A DNA stretch of 64,000 nt from Naasia sp. (GCF_025465545.1 NZ_JAODMK010000045.1:1-64000), one strand, 5' to 3'. Counted from the stretch's first letter, positions 1 to 9,710 are shown. Numbers and translations are program-made. The notes: generated by a model from the sequence alone, not told the origin.

Positions 1-349
1 GGAGGGCAAGACGGCCGACGCGCCCGTCTTCCCCGGAAGGCGGTCCGGATCCTGGCTGCGGAACCGGGCGTTCCGGCGCGGCTACCTGACCGCCGCTGCT
101 ACTGCGATCGGAGCCGACGGGCTTACCCCGCACGAGCTCCGGCACACCGCGGCCTCGCTTGCGATCAGCGCCGGCGCGAACGTCAAGGCGGTCCAGCGCA
201 TGCTTGGGCACGCCTCGGCTGCAGTCACTCTCGACGTGTACTCGGACCTGTTCGATTCGGACCTCGACGCCGTTTCCGCGGCACTAGACGCGGCGATCGC
301 AACTGCGGTTGTGTCCAAACCGCGTCCACTGCTTGCCCTGGTCGACTGA
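1..349 (+). CDS. Tyrosine recombinase (phage-type integrase), C-terminal part, cut by window edge
   Basis: The reading frame is open from base 2 to a TGA at 347-349 and has no start in the window, so about 115 C-terminal residues are visible. They hold the catalytic end of a tyrosine recombinase: the box HELRHTAASLAISAGA (second Arg and His), LGH seven residues after VQRM, and the nucleophile in TLDVYSDLF. Family members cut and rejoin DNA at att sites through a 3'-phosphotyrosine. The gene runs towards the 3' end of a tRNA-Arg gene 40 bp away, the usual layout of an element integrated at a tRNA. Its base composition looks less GC-rich than its neighbours. What element it belongs to lies outside the window. 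Confidence 0.9.
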   Translation, partial: EGKTADAPVFPGRRSGSWLRNRAFRRGYLTAAATAIGADGLTPHELRHTAASLAISAGANVKAVQRMLGHASAAVTLDVYSDLFDSDLDAVSAALDAAIATAVVSKPRPLLALVD

Positions 350-389
350 CTCAGCTGCACGGGCTGCGGGCCTGACCTGGCCTTTTACG

Positions 390-432
390 TGGTGCCCCCA
401 GCAAGATTCGAACTTGCGCCCCTGCCTCCGGA
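390..432. other. Probable attachment site (att) in the 3' half of tRNA-Arg
   Basis: Integrases of this class usually use the T arm or anticodon arm of a tRNA as crossover site and leave the tRNA intact. The recombinase gene ends 40 bp from the CCA end, so the att core is expected within the 3' half of the tRNA. The second copy would lie left of the window, so the core cannot be delimited here. Confidence 0.4.
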
Positions 433-464
433 GGGCAGTGCTCTATCCCCTGAGCTATGGGGGC
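390..464 (-). tRNA. tRNA-Arg (anticodon CCG)
   Basis: Read on the minus strand, a complete cloverleaf can be folded: 7-bp acceptor stem GCCCCCA/TGGGGGC, D arm GCTC/GAGC, anticodon stem CTGCC/GGCAG with loop CTCCGGA (anticodon CCG, reading CGG), T arm GCAAG-TTCGAAT-CTTGC, discriminator A and an encoded CCA at 390-392. The 3' end points at the integrase gene, so the tRNA is the probable integration target and has been kept intact. Confidence 0.95.
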
Positions 465-678
465 AAAGGGAACCGATCCAGACTAGCAGGAGGCCGAAGG
501 GGCACCCGCCGCCCGGTCCGCCGGTCGATGTCGCGGTCGCCGCGGCCGATCGCGAGGCGGGCGAGTTGCGCGCCGATCTGGGCCCGCGCCGATGAGACCG
601 ATGGTGGGTACTCCGGAGACCGTCATGGCGCCGCCAACCGGCGTGCCGGGGCGCCATTCCCCGTGCGAGGATTCCGGC

Positions 679-1476
679 ATGAAGCGCAGCGTGTCGGCCT
701 CCCTGGAGCTGGGAGTCGACCGCTCCGCCACCCTCGTCCTCTCGGTCGCCGTCGCCCGCCTGCCCGGACTCGAGGTGTCGGAGGAGCTGACCATCCTCGG
801 CCCCGACGGCCGGGTCGAGCCTGCCGAAGTCGCCGACCTGCACGGCACCCGGCTGCACCGCTTCGAATCGGGTCCCGGACGGGTCAGCATCCGCTACGAG
901 GCGGAGGTCTCGGGGCGCGCCGAGCCTGCGCCCGTCGATGACCTGGACCTCATCACCTACCTGAGACCGAGCCGCTACGCCGAGTCGGACTCGCTGCTGC
1001 CCACCGCCCAGTCGGAGTTCGGCGGGCTCGAGGGGCGCCAGCTCCTCGCCTCGGTGAGCAGCTGGGTCGGCTCTCATCTCAGCTACGTCCCGGGCTCGAG
1101 CGCCCCCACCGACGGCGCGACCCAGACCCTCCTGGACCGCAGGGGAGTCTGCCGCGACTACGCGCATCTCTGCGTCGCGCTGCTCCGCGCGCTGGACGTG
1201 CCGGCGCGGCTCGTCTCGGTGTATGCCCCGGGGCTCTTCCCGATGGACTTCCACGCCGTCTGCGAGGCCTTCGTCGACGGCGCGTGGCACGTCGTCGACG
1301 CGACCACCCTCGCACCGCGCCAGTCCCTGGTGCGGATCGGGACGGGCAGGGACGCGGCGGACACGGCGTTCCTCAACACCCACCGCGGCAACGTGGTGCT
1401 CGAGCGACTCTCGGTGCTCGCGATCGTGGACGAGCTGCCCCGCGACGACGTCACGTCGTTCGTGACGCTCGGCTGA
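679..1476 (+). CDS. Transglutaminase-like cysteine protease-fold protein
   Basis: A 265-residue protein. The ATG at 679 is chosen over upstream in-frame starts because GCGAGG precedes it by about seven bases and the typical N-terminal beta region (MKRSVSASLELGVD) begins there. The transglutaminase-core triad is intact: Cys in GVCRDYAHLC, His in MDFHAVCEAF and Asp in WHVVDATTLAP. Such soluble bacterial proteins are usually annotated as transglutaminase-family; the substrate is unknown, and proteolysis or amide hydrolysis is more likely than cross-linking. The gene converges on the next one with only seven bases between the stops. Confidence 0.85.
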   Translation: MKRSVSASLELGVDRSATLVLSVAVARLPGLEVSEELTILGPDGRVEPAEVADLHGTRLHRFESGPGRVSIRYEAEVSGRAEPAPVDDLDLITYLRPSRYAESDSLLPTAQSEFGGLEGRQLLASVSSWVGSHLSYVPGSSAPTDGATQTLLDRRGVCRDYAHLCVALLRALDVPARLVSVYAPGLFPMDFHAVCEAFVDGAWHVVDATTLAPRQSLVRIGTGRDAADTAFLNTHRGNVVLERLSVLAIVDELPRDDVTSFVTLG

Positions 1477-1483
1477 CCCTCTC

Positions 1484-2080
1484 CTACTGCAGGGCCGCCT
1501 TCACCGCGCTGATCAGCGGTGCGGCGTCCCCCGGCTCGTAGAAGGTCGGTGAGTCGGCGACGATCCAGTAGTCGCCCTCGAACACGTTGGCGATGCCGGT
1601 CGTGCCGGACTTCTCGAAGTAGTCGACGCCGCCGTAGGTGGGCACGGAGTGGCTGGTCAGCACCAGCCGGTTCTGCAGCGCCTCGATGTCGTCGGGGACC
1701 AGGTGGGCGACCGCGATCTCGATGGTCTGGCCGGTGGCGGGATCGATCCAGCCGCAGGTGACGCCCTCGAGCGTCGCGATCACCTCCGCGTCGCTGCCGG
1801 GAGAGGGTGCATAGCCCGGGTCGGCCGCGAAGTCCGGGTGAACGGCGGAGAGCTCCTCGGCCGTCACCAGCTCGTCGCAGGACTGCTCGACCGGGATCCC
1901 GACGGGTGGGGCGGGCGTCGGGACGGCGGGCGTCGGCTCGGCGGGGGTGGTCGGCTCCGGGGCCGGCTCGGCCGAGGAAGCCGGCTCCTCGGGCACGGGC
2001 TGCACCGGATTCGACGTGCAGGCGGCCAGCGACAGCATGCCGAGCAGTGCCAGCACCCCCGCGATGGACCGTCTCGTCAC
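1484..2080 (-). CDS. Secreted lipoprotein, possibly DUF3558-like
   Basis: A 198-residue protein. The GTG at 2080 is preferred over the longer frame because GGAGGGGGAG lies just upstream and the signal peptide starts there ([14 protein letters not shown]). A lipobox LAAC follows, then a Pro/Glu/Ala-rich linker of about 45 residues and a globular domain. Two cysteines, in QSCDEL and VTCGWID, are spaced as in DUF3558-type actinobacterial lipoproteins, but the match is loose. It is probably anchored on the outer face of the membrane; function unknown. Confidence 0.8.
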   Translation of the reverse strand: MTRRSIAGVLALLGMLSLAACTSNPVQPVPEEPASSAEPAPEPTTPAEPTPAVPTPAPPVGIPVEQSCDELVTAEELSAVHPDFAADPGYAPSPGSDAEVIATLEGVTCGWIDPATGQTIEIAVAHLVPDDIEALQNRLVLTSHSVPTYGGVDYFEKSGTTGIANVFEGDYWIVADSPTFYEPGDAAPLISAVKAALQ

Positions 2081-2197
2081 CGGATCTCCCCCTCCGCCGC
2101 CGGAGTCCGCTGAGAAAGGCAGGGACGAGCCGCGGGCAGGGTCGCAGAGTACCAACCGCGGGGAGAGTGGCCGGGATCGCGCCAGGCGAGTCCCGGC

Positions 2198-2203
2198 TAG
2201 GCT
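2198..2203 (+). promoter_or_regulatory. Probable -10 box of argS, near-leaderless transcript
   Basis: TAGGCT lies eight bases before the GTG of argS and there is no ribosome-binding site. Transcription would start at or next to the GTG, giving a leaderless mRNA. No convincing -35 is visible. Confidence 0.5.
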
Positions 2204-2211
2204 TGATCGCC

Positions 2212-3888
2212 GTGACTCCCGCCGATCTCGCCGACACCGTCGCGCGGCTCGTGACGGAGGCGGCCTCTCGGCGCGGCCTCGACGACATCCGCCCGACCGC
2301 CTCCGACGTGGCCCTGGAGCGCCCCCGCAACCGCGAGCACGGCGACTGGGCGAGCAACGTGGCGATGCGCTTCGGCAAGCGGTTCGGCACCACTCCCCGG
2401 GAACTCGCCGCCGAGCTCGCCGACGGCATCGCCGCTCTGGACGGCGTCCGCCGGGTCGACATCGCCGGGCCGGGCTTCCTCAACATCACGCTCGACACGG
2501 CGGCCGCCGCCGCCCTGGTGCGCGACATCGTGATCGGCGAGGGCAGCTTCGGCCGTGGCAACGCCCTCGAGGGCGTGAAGATGAACCTCGAGTTCGTCTC
2601 GGCCAACCCGACAGGACCGATCCACCTGGGCGGCACCCGCTGGGCCGCGGTCGGCGACAGCCTCGCACGCATCCTGCAGGCGCAGGGCGCCGAGGTCACC
2701 CGCGAGTACTACTTCAACGACCACGGCGCCCAGATCGACCGCTTCAGCCGCAGTCTCCTGGCGAGCTTCCTCGGCGAGCCGACCCCCGAGGACGGCTACG
2801 CCGGCGGCTACATCGCCGATATCGCCGCCCGCGTCGTCGCCGCTCATCCCGGCGACCTCACCGCCCTGCCCCGCGCCGAGGCGCAGGAGGTCTTCCGGGC
2901 GGTGGGAGTCGAGCTGATGTTCGGCGACATCCGGGGCCAGCTGCACGACTTCGGCGTCGACTTCGACGTGTACTTCCACGAGAACTCGCTGCACGAGACC
3001 GGAGCCGTCGAGCACGCGATCGCGCGGCTGCGGGAGCTCGGCCACATCTACGAGTCGGAGGGCGCGGTGTGGCTGCGCACCACCGAGTTCGGCGACGACC
3101 GGGACCGGGTGGTCATCAAGAGCGACGGGGAGGCCGCCTACATCGCGGGCGACCTCGCCTACTACCTCAACAAGAGGGAGCGCGGCTTCGAGCGCAACCT
3201 GATCATGCTGGGCGCGGATCACCACGGCTACATCGGCCGCCTGATGGCCGCCGTCGCCGCCTTCGGCGACACCCCCTGGGTGAACCTCGAGATCCTCATC
3301 GGGCAGATGGTGAACCTCGTCAAGGACGGTTCGCCGGTCCGGATGAGCAAGCGCGCCGGCACCGTGGTGACCATGGAGGACCTCGTCGAGGCGGTGGGCG
3401 TCGATGCCGCCCGGTACGCCCTGGTCCGGTCGTCCGCCGACTCCCAGCTCGACGTCGACCTGGACCTGCTCACCAAGCACAGCAACGACAACCCCGTCTT
3501 CTACGTTCAGTACGCCCACGCCCGCACCTGCGCGGTCGACCGCAACGCGGCCGCGTCGGGCGTCACCCGGGACCTGGACGGAGCCGAGGCCTTCTCGGGC
3601 GAGCTGCTCGGCCACGAGAGCGAGACGGCGCTGCTCGGCGCCCTCCAGGAGTTCCCGCGCATCCTCGCCCAGGCGTCGGAGCTGCGCGAGCCGCACCGGG
3701 TCGCCCGCTACCTCGAGGAACTCGCGGGCACGTATCACCGCTGGTACGACAGCTGCCGCGTGATCCCGATCGGCGACGCGCCGATCGAGCCGGTGCACCG
3801 CACCCGCCTGTGGCTGAACGACGCGACCGGCCAGGTGCTCCGCTCGGGCCTCGGGCTGCTCGGGGTCTCCGCCCCGGAGCGGATGTAG
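2212..3888 (+). CDS. argS: Arginyl-tRNA synthetase
   Basis: A 558-residue class I synthetase that charges tRNA-Arg with arginine in the cytoplasm. Visible features are the N-terminal Add-1 domain, the HIGH-like signature [13 protein letters not shown], the KMSKS-like [16 protein letters not shown], and the C-terminal anticodon-binding helices with HRWYDSCRV. Length fits the family. The GTG at 2212 is taken because the protein begins there as expected ([14 protein letters not shown]) and a TAGGCT -10 box sits just upstream; the frame is open further 5' but that part overlaps the divergent lipoprotein. Confidence 0.97.
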   Translation: MTPADLADTVARLVTEAASRRGLDDIRPTASDVALERPRNREHGDWASNVAMRFGKRFGTTPRELAAELADGIAALDGVRRVDIAGPGFLNITLDTAAAAALVRDIVIGEGSFGRGNALEGVKMNLEFVSANPTGPIHLGGTRWAAVGDSLARILQAQGAEVTREYYFNDHGAQIDRFSRSLLASFLGEPTPEDGYAGGYIADIAARVVAAHPGDLTALPRAEAQEVFRAVGVELMFGDIRGQLHDFGVDFDVYFHENSLHETGAVEHAIARLRELGHIYESEGAVWLRTTEFGDDRDRVVIKSDGEAAYIAGDLAYYLNKRERGFERNLIMLGADHHGYIGRLMAAVAAFGDTPWVNLEILIGQMVNLVKDGSPVRMSKRAGTVVTMEDLVEAVGVDAARYALVRSSADSQLDVDLDLLTKHSNDNPVFYVQYAHARTCAVDRNAAASGVTRDLDGAEAFSGELLGHESETALLGALQEFPRILAQASELREPHRVARYLEELAGTYHRWYDSCRVIPIGDAPIEPVHRTRLWLNDATGQVLRSGLGLLGVSAPERM

Positions 3889-3893
3889 CCCCA

Positions 3894-4655
3894 GTGATCG
3901 ACGCCCCAGGGAGGCCGAGGAGGCGCTTCCGTCGCCTCTGGATCGTCCTCCTCGTGGTCCTTGCAGTGCTGGCGGCGCTCGCGGTGGCGATCGACCTCGC
4001 CTCACGCCCCTTCGCCGAGCAGTATGTGGAGGATCGCATCGAGTCGAGCCTCCCCGAGGGCGTTCAGGGGAACGTGGACGTGCAGATCGGCGGCCTCTCG
4101 GTGATCGCCCAGTACCTGAGCGGCCGGTTCGACGAGGTCGACCTCGCCAGCACGGCCCTCACCGTCGGCGGCATCCCCCTGCAGGCGGACGTGCATCTCG
4201 AGGGTGTCCCGGTCGACCAGACCCGGCCCATCCGCTCGGTGAGCGGAAAGGTCCTGCTCGACGAGGAGGACCTCGACGCGCTGATCGCCGCTCAGGGGAA
4301 CCCCGGGCACGTCCGGCTCACGGGCGGCAACGTCGAGTACACCGGCACCACACAGATCCTCGGCCTCGTCGATGTGGACTACCTGGTCATCACCCGCCCG
4401 GAGCTCAGCGGCGGGCGCCTCGAGCTCAGCCCGCTGAAGGCCCGGCTCGGCAACGGCGCCATCGACATCGACATCACGGCGCTCCTGCCGGTCGTCGCGC
4501 CGGGCGGACTCTCGATCTGCCTCGCCGAGAACCTGCCGGACACTCTCGCCGTCGACTCCCTCGTGGTCGGCAACGGCGCCGTCGCCGCCCGGTTCTCCGG
4601 GCGCAGCGTGCTCGTCACCGAGGAGGGCCTCGCGCGCCGCGGTGCCTGCTCCTGA
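3894..4655 (+). CDS. DUF2993 / LmeA-like membrane-anchored protein
   Basis: A 253-residue protein starting at GTG 3894, five bases after the argS stop and therefore probably cotranscribed with it. It has a basic N-terminus, one transmembrane helix (about residues 14-36, LWIVLLVVLAVLAALAVAI) and an extracytoplasmic domain with the DUF2993 pattern (ASRPFAEQYVEDRIESSL). The mycobacterial relative LmeA is a periplasmic phospholipid-binding protein involved in lipomannan elongation. A lipid-binding envelope role is inferred from that family only. Confidence 0.8.
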   Translation: MIDAPGRPRRRFRRLWIVLLVVLAVLAALAVAIDLASRPFAEQYVEDRIESSLPEGVQGNVDVQIGGLSVIAQYLSGRFDEVDLASTALTVGGIPLQADVHLEGVPVDQTRPIRSVSGKVLLDEEDLDALIAAQGNPGHVRLTGGNVEYTGTTQILGLVDVDYLVITRPELSGGRLELSPLKARLGNGAIDIDITALLPVVAPGGLSICLAENLPDTLAVDSLVVGNGAVAARFSGRSVLVTEEGLARRGACS

Positions 4656-4697
4656 CCCGGCGCCCGGCGCGCGTCCCGGGGCTCCCCGCGCATTCGA

Positions 4698-4703
4698 TAG
4701 GCT
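4698..4703 (+). promoter_or_regulatory. Probable -10 box of the lysA-hom-thrC-thrB operon
   Basis: TAGGCT lies 72 bases before the lysA GTG, which would give a 5' leader of about 65 nt. lysA itself has a GGGAG ribosome-binding site. No clear attenuator hairpin or T-box is seen in the leader. Confidence 0.4.
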
Positions 4704-4775
4704 TCCCGGCGTATTTCGACGGCTTCAGGGACCAATCCGGGTTCGCTCGCCCCAGCAGATCTCCTGGGAGTTTCC

Positions 4776-6221
4776 GTGACCGCCAGCGGCACCACGTCCG
4801 CGAACCCGCTCGCCCCTGCCTGGCTCTCGCCGCCAGAGGACGCGAACGCGCTCGACCCCGCCATCTGGCCCGCCGGAGCCGAGCGCTCGAACGGGGAACT
4901 GGTGCTCGGCGGCGTCACCGCCGGCGCCCTCGCCGCCCAGTACGGCACGCCCCTCTACGTCGTCGATGAGGAGGACGCGCGGCGCCGCGCCCGCGGCATC
5001 CTGCGCGACTTCGGCCAGGCGTTCGGCGCGGTCGGCTCGAGCGTGAAGGTCTACTACGCGGGCAAGGCGTTCCTCTCGGTCGGCGTGGTGCGCTGGATGC
5101 AGGAGGAGGGCCTGCACCTCGACGTCTGCAGCGGGGGAGAGCTGGCCGTGGCGCTCGCCGCCGGGTTCGACCCGGCACGGATCGGCTACCACGGCAACAA
5201 CAAGTCGCTGGCCGAGATCGAGACCGCGGTCGAGGCCGGAGTCGGGGCTCTCGTGCTCGACAGCCGCTGGGAGCTCGAGCGCGTGGCCGCCGCCGCCGCC
5301 GCCCGCGGGGTCCGGCAGAGGGTGCGGGTGCGCACCAACAGCGGCGTGCACGCCTCCACCCACGAGTATCTGGCGACCGCGCGCGAGGACCAGAAGTTCG
5401 GGATCGCCCTGCCCGACATCGCCGAGACGGTCGCGGCAGTCCGGGCGAAGCCGTCGCTGGAGCTCCTCGGCCTGCACTCCCACATCGGCTCGCAGATCTT
5501 CGACACCGGCGGCTTCGGCGAGGCGGCCCGCCGGCTGCTCGCCCTGCAGAAGGAGCTGCTCCAGGGCGGCCCGATCCCGGAACTCAACCTCGGCGGCGGC
5601 TTCGGCATCGCCTACACCAGCGCTGACGACCCGACGCCCCTCGCAGAGATCGCGGCGCAGATGGCCGAGATCGTCTCCACCGAGTGCGCGCGACTCGGCA
5701 TCCCCGTCCCGGTCGTCGCGATCGAGCCGGGCCGGGCGATCATCGGGCCGGCCGGCGTGACCCTCTACGAGGTCGGCACCATCAAGGACGTCCGTGTCGA
5801 GGCCGGCGAGGGAGCAGCCGTCCGGCGGTACGTCAGCGTGGACGGGGGAATGAGCGACAACCCTCGCCCGGAGCTCTACGGGGCCGAGTACGCGGCCCGC
5901 ATCGCCTCCCGGGTCTCCCCGGCCGCGCCGGTGCTCGTGCGGGTCGCAGGCAAGCACTGCGAGAGCGGCGACATCGTGGTGAACTCCGACTACCTGCCCG
6001 GCGACATCGCCCCCGGCGACCTGCTCGCCGTTCCGGCGACCGGGGCCTACTGCTGGTCGCTCTCGAGCAACTACAACCATGTCGGACGGCCGGCCGTGGT
6101 CGCCGTGCGGAACGGCGCCGCCCGGATCCTCGTGCACGGCGAGACGATCGCCGACCTGCTGCGCCGCGACGCCGAGGCGCCCGACCCCACATCCGTTCCC
6201 CTCTCGGAGGCCCGGTCATGA
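4776..6221 (+). CDS. lysA: Diaminopimelate decarboxylase
   Basis: A 481-residue fold-type III PLP enzyme that decarboxylates meso-diaminopimelate to lysine. The PLP lysine is in VYYAGKAFLS. Other family marks are HSHIGSQIFD, the phosphate-binding LNLGGGFGIAY, EPGRAIIG, the active-site Cys in GKHCESGDI, and the C-terminal GAYCWSLSSNYN. GTG 4776 follows GGGAG by five bases. It heads an aspartate-family operon and overlaps hom by four bases (ATGA). The roughly 40-residue N-terminal extension before the barrel is common in actinobacterial LysA. Confidence 0.97.
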   Translation: MTASGTTSANPLAPAWLSPPEDANALDPAIWPAGAERSNGELVLGGVTAGALAAQYGTPLYVVDEEDARRRARGILRDFGQAFGAVGSSVKVYYAGKAFLSVGVVRWMQEEGLHLDVCSGGELAVALAAGFDPARIGYHGNNKSLAEIETAVEAGVGALVLDSRWELERVAAAAAARGVRQRVRVRTNSGVHASTHEYLATAREDQKFGIALPDIAETVAAVRAKPSLELLGLHSHIGSQIFDTGGFGEAARRLLALQKELLQGGPIPELNLGGGFGIAYTSADDPTPLAEIAAQMAEIVSTECARLGIPVPVVAIEPGRAIIGPAGVTLYEVGTIKDVRVEAGEGAAVRRYVSVDGGMSDNPRPELYGAEYAARIASRVSPAAPVLVRVAGKHCESGDIVVNSDYLPGDIAPGDLLAVPATGAYCWSLSSNYNHVGRPAVVAVRNGAARILVHGETIADLLRRDAEAPDPTSVPLSEARS

Positions 6222-7540
6222 TCGAGTACCGCACTCTCCGCATCGCCCTGCTCGGCGCAGGCAGCGTCGGCAGCCAGGTGGCCGCCCTCCTCCTCGAGCA
6301 CGGTGACGAGCTGGCGGCCCGGGCCGGAGCCCGCCTCACCCTCACCGGCATCGCCGTGCGCGACCTCGACGCCCCCCGGGACACCGCCCTGCCCCCCGAG
6401 CTGCTCACCACCGACGCGCGGGAACTCATCCTCGGCGCCGACATCGTGATCGAGCTGATGGGGGGACTGGAGCCGGCGCGCGAGTACGTGCTGCTCGCGC
6501 TCGGCTCCGGCGCGGACGTCATCACCGGAAACAAGGCGCTCCTCGCCACCCACGGCCCCGAGCTGTTCGAGCTGGCCGAGCAGGTGGGCGCGCAGCTCTA
6601 CTACGAGGCCGCGGTGGGCGGCGCGATCCCCATCATCCGCCCGCTCCGCGACAGCCTCGCCGGTGACCGCGTCAAGCGCATCCTCGGCATCGTCAACGGC
6701 ACCACCAACTTCGTGCTCGATCGGATGGACTCGGCGGGGGAGGACTTCGCCACCGCGCTGGCCACCGCCACCGCGCTCGGCTATGCGGAGGCCGACCCGT
6801 CGGGCGACATCGACGGCTACGACGCCGCGCAGAAGGCCGCGATCCTCGCCAGCCTCGCCTTCCACACCCGGGTGCCCGTCGAGGCCGTGCACCGGGAGGG
6901 GATCAGCGGGATCACTGCGGAAGACGTCGAGGGCGCCCGCAAGGCGGGCTACGTGGTGAAGCTGCTCGCGATCTGCGAACGGCTCACCGACCCAGCGACC
7001 GGCACGGACGGCGTGAGCGCGCGGGTGTACCCGGCCCTCGTCCCCCGGGAGCATCCGCTCGCCGCGGTGCGCGGCGCCAACAACGCCGTGTTCGTGGAGG
7101 CCGAGGCCGCGGGCAGCCTCATGTTCTACGGTGCCGGGGCCGGCGGCATCGAGACCGCATCCGCCGTGCTCGGGGACCTCGTGTCGGCCGCACGGCGGCA
7201 CGTCGCCGGCGGCCCGGGCGTCGCCGAGTCCACCTCCGGCGGGCTCCCGGTGCTCGGCATCGGCCAGGTCACCACTCAGTACCGGGTCACCCTGACCGTG
7301 CTCGACAAGCCAGGCGTGCTGGCCGGCATCGCGAGCGCCTTCAGTGAGCACGGCGTCAGCGTCGAGGCCGTCGAGCAGTCGATCGGCACGGCCGGCGGTG
7401 CCGCCGACGAGGGCACCGCTAGCCTGGTGATCGGCACGCACCGCGCCCCCGAGGCAGCGCTGGCGGCCACCGTCGCCGCTCTGAGCGACACCGAGGCCGT
7501 CGTGGCCGTGAGATCCGTCCTCCGAATCGAAGGGGAGTGA
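6218..7540 (+). CDS. hom: Homoserine dehydrogenase with ACT domain
   Basis: A 440-residue protein that reduces aspartate semialdehyde to homoserine. It has the NAD(P)-binding motif GAGSVGSQVA at residues 10-19, the catalytic region GGAIPIIRPLRDSLAGD...GIVNGTTNFVLDRM, and the substrate motif YAEADPSGDIDGYDAAQK. The last 90 or so residues form an ACT domain (YRVTLTVLDKPGVLAGIASAF), usually the site of threonine feedback inhibition. ATG 6218 follows GGAGG by seven bases and overlaps the lysA stop. Confidence 0.97.
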   Translation: MIEYRTLRIALLGAGSVGSQVAALLLEHGDELAARAGARLTLTGIAVRDLDAPRDTALPPELLTTDARELILGADIVIELMGGLEPAREYVLLALGSGADVITGNKALLATHGPELFELAEQVGAQLYYEAAVGGAIPIIRPLRDSLAGDRVKRILGIVNGTTNFVLDRMDSAGEDFATALATATALGYAEADPSGDIDGYDAAQKAAILASLAFHTRVPVEAVHREGISGITAEDVEGARKAGYVVKLLAICERLTDPATGTDGVSARVYPALVPREHPLAAVRGANNAVFVEAEAAGSLMFYGAGAGGIETASAVLGDLVSAARRHVAGGPGVAESTSGGLPVLGIGQVTTQYRVTLTVLDKPGVLAGIASAFSEHGVSVEAVEQSIGTAGGAADEGTASLVIGTHRAPEAALAATVAALSDTEAVVAVRSVLRIEGE

Positions 7541-7542
7541 GC

Positions 7543-8640
7543 GTGGCCCATCAGTGGCGCGGCGTCATCCGTGAATACGCAGACCGGCTCGATGTCAGCG
7601 AGGCGACTCCGATCGTGACGCTCGGCGAGGGCGGCACGCCGCTGCTCCCCGCGGCCGCCCTCTCCCGGCGCACCGGCGCCGAGGTCTGGGTGAAGTACGA
7701 GGGGATGAACCCCACGGGCTCGTTCAAGGACCGCGGCATGACGATGGCCATCTCGAAGGCTCTCGAGCACGGCGCGAAGGCCGTCATCTGCGCTTCGACC
7801 GGCAACACGTCCGCTTCTGCCGCGGCCTACGCCACGCATGCCGGCATCACCGCCGCGGTGCTGGTGCCCGAGGGCAAGATCGCGATGGGCAAGCTCAGCC
7901 AGGCCATCGCGCACAACGCGGAACTCCTGCAGGTGCAGGGCAACTTCGACGACTGCCTGGACCTGGCCCGTGAGCTGGCCGCCCACTACCCGGTGCACCT
8001 CGTCAACTCGGTCAACCCGGACCGCATCGAGGGGCAGAAGACCGCCGCCTTCGAGGTCGTCGAGACGCTCGGCGACGCTCCCGACTTCCACTTCATCCCG
8101 GTGGGCAACGCGGGCAACTACACCGCGTACCACCGCGGCTACCGGGAAGAGCTGGACCGGGGCGCGACCACCACGCTGCCGCGGATGTTCGGCTTCCAGG
8201 CCGCCGGCAGCGCCCCCATCGTGCTCGGCAAGCCCGTGCGCAATCCGGAGACCATCGCGAGCGCGATCCGCATCGGCAATCCCGCCTCGTGGGAGCTCGC
8301 CCTCGCCGCCCGCGACGACAGCGACGGCTACTTCGGCGCCATCGACGACGCCAAGATCCTCGAGGCGCACCGCATCCTCTCCGCCGAGGTCGGCATCTTC
8401 GTTGAGCCCGCCTCGGCGATCAGCGTCGCAGGCCTCCTCGAGCGGGCCGAGGCCGGAGAGATCCCCGCCGGCGCGAAGGTCGTCCTCACGGTGACCGGGC
8501 ATGGCCTCAAGGACCCGCAGTGGGCGCTGCGCACGGCCGACGGCTCCGACATCACGCCCACGGTCGTCCCTGTCGACGCGGCTCAGATCGCCGACCTCCT
8601 CGGGCTGACCGCCGACGGCGGCGCGGCGGGAAACGCGTGA
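7543..8640 (+). CDS. thrC: Threonine synthase
   Basis: A 365-residue PLP enzyme that converts O-phosphohomoserine to threonine. The PLP lysine is in NPTGSFKDRGMT, followed by the CASTGNTSASAAAYA loop. GTG 7543 is chosen over GTG 7537 because AAGGGGAG lies at the right distance only for the former. It begins just after the hom stop and overlaps thrB by four bases, so translation of the pathway enzymes is coupled. Confidence 0.96.
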   Translation: MAHQWRGVIREYADRLDVSEATPIVTLGEGGTPLLPAAALSRRTGAEVWVKYEGMNPTGSFKDRGMTMAISKALEHGAKAVICASTGNTSASAAAYATHAGITAAVLVPEGKIAMGKLSQAIAHNAELLQVQGNFDDCLDLARELAAHYPVHLVNSVNPDRIEGQKTAAFEVVETLGDAPDFHFIPVGNAGNYTAYHRGYREELDRGATTTLPRMFGFQAAGSAPIVLGKPVRNPETIASAIRIGNPASWELALAARDDSDGYFGAIDDAKILEAHRILSAEVGIFVEPASAISVAGLLERAEAGEIPAGAKVVLTVTGHGLKDPQWALRTADGSDITPTVVPVDAAQIADLLGLTADGGAAGNA

Positions 8641-9578
8641 GCGGGCTCACCGGCCGGTCCGTCACGGTCCGGGTGCCGGCCACGAGCGCCAACCTCGGCC
8701 CGGGCTTCGACACCCTGGGCCTCGCGCTCTCCCTCTACGACGAGCTCACCGTGACCGCGGTGGACACGCCGGGCGCCGTCGTCGAGGTCCACGGGGTGGG
8801 GGAGGGGGAGGTTCCCACCGACGAGACCAACCTCGTGGTGCGCGCGATCGCCCACACCTTCGCCGCCGCCGGGCAGGAGCTGCCCGGCCTCCGCCTCGTT
8901 GCCCGCAACTCCATCCCGCACGGGCGCGGCATGGGCTCGTCCGGCGCGGCAATCGTGTCCGGCGTGATGGCGGCGAAGGGCCTGCTCGAGGGCGTCGTCG
9001 AGTTCGACTCCGACCGGCTGCTCGCCCTGGCCACCGAGCTCGAGGGGCACCCCGACAACGTCGCCCCCGCACTGTTCGGCGGTCTCACCATCGCCTGGGT
9101 CACCGAGAACGGTCCGCAGCACAAGAAGCTCATCGTGCATCGGGGCGTCGCCCCACTCGTGTTCGTGCCCGAGCACACCATGTCGACTGCTCTCGCCCGC
9201 AGCCTGCAGCCGGAGTCCGTGCCGCACCAGGACGCCATCTTCAACGTCTCCCGGTCGGCGCTCCTCGTGGCCGCGCTCGTGCAGAGCCCGGAGCTGCTGC
9301 TCGCGGCCACCGAGGACCGGCTGCACCAGAGCTACCGAGCTGCGGCGATGCCGGAGACCAACCGGCTGGTGCTGCTGCTCCGCGAACACGGCTACGCCGC
9401 CGTCGTCTCGGGGGCGGGCCCATCGATCCTGGTGCTTGGCAGCGACCCCTCCCAGCGGCTCGCCGCGGCCGAGCTGGTGGCGGCCTCGTCAGACACCCCG
9501 TGGCAGGCGCTCATGCTGGCCGTCGACTTCAAAGGTGCTACTGTTGTGCCGAATCCGATGGAATCGTCGCGGTCTTAG
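8637..9578 (+). CDS. thrB: Homoserine kinase
   Basis: A 313-residue GHMP-family kinase that phosphorylates homoserine. The N-terminal substrate motif VRVPATSANLGPGFDTLG and the ATP loop PHGRGMGSSGAAIVSGV are present. GTG 8637 overlaps the thrC TGA. It is the last gene of the lysine/threonine operon. A possible promoter for rho lies inside its 3' end. Confidence 0.97.
   Translation: MSGLTGRSVTVRVPATSANLGPGFDTLGLALSLYDELTVTAVDTPGAVVEVHGVGEGEVPTDETNLVVRAIAHTFAAAGQELPGLRLVARNSIPHGRGMGSSGAAIVSGVMAAKGLLEGVVEFDSDRLLALATELEGHPDNVAPALFGGLTIAWVTENGPQHKKLIVHRGVAPLVFVPEHTMSTALARSLQPESVPHQDAIFNVSRSALLVAALVQSPELLLAATEDRLHQSYRAAAMPETNRLVLLLREHGYAAVVSGAGPSILVLGSDPSQRLAAAELVAASSDTPWQALMLAVDFKGATVVPNPMESSRS
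9539..9544 (+). promoter_or_regulatory. Possible -10 box for rho, inside the end of thrB
   Basis: TACTGT is preceded by TGC, giving an extended -10 (TGNTANNNT). This would place the rho mRNA start near 9551 and give a leader of about 160 nt. Rho genes are often autoregulated through long leaders; no -35 is clear. Confidence 0.35.
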
Positions 9579-9710
9579 CGACGTCCGGCCCCGTGCTCGT
9601 GCAGGTGGCCGCAACATCGGCAAATGTTCAGAACCCCTGGTTCCCCGGTCGCACGCGATCGGCACGACCGGTGCGGTAACCCAGATCTTGGGGACAAGGA
9701 AACCTTTTTC

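Noticed and set aside
4704-4775. Lysine riboswitch or attenuator before lysA
   Set aside because: The leader is only about 65 nt and shows no conserved L-box elements or terminator hairpin.
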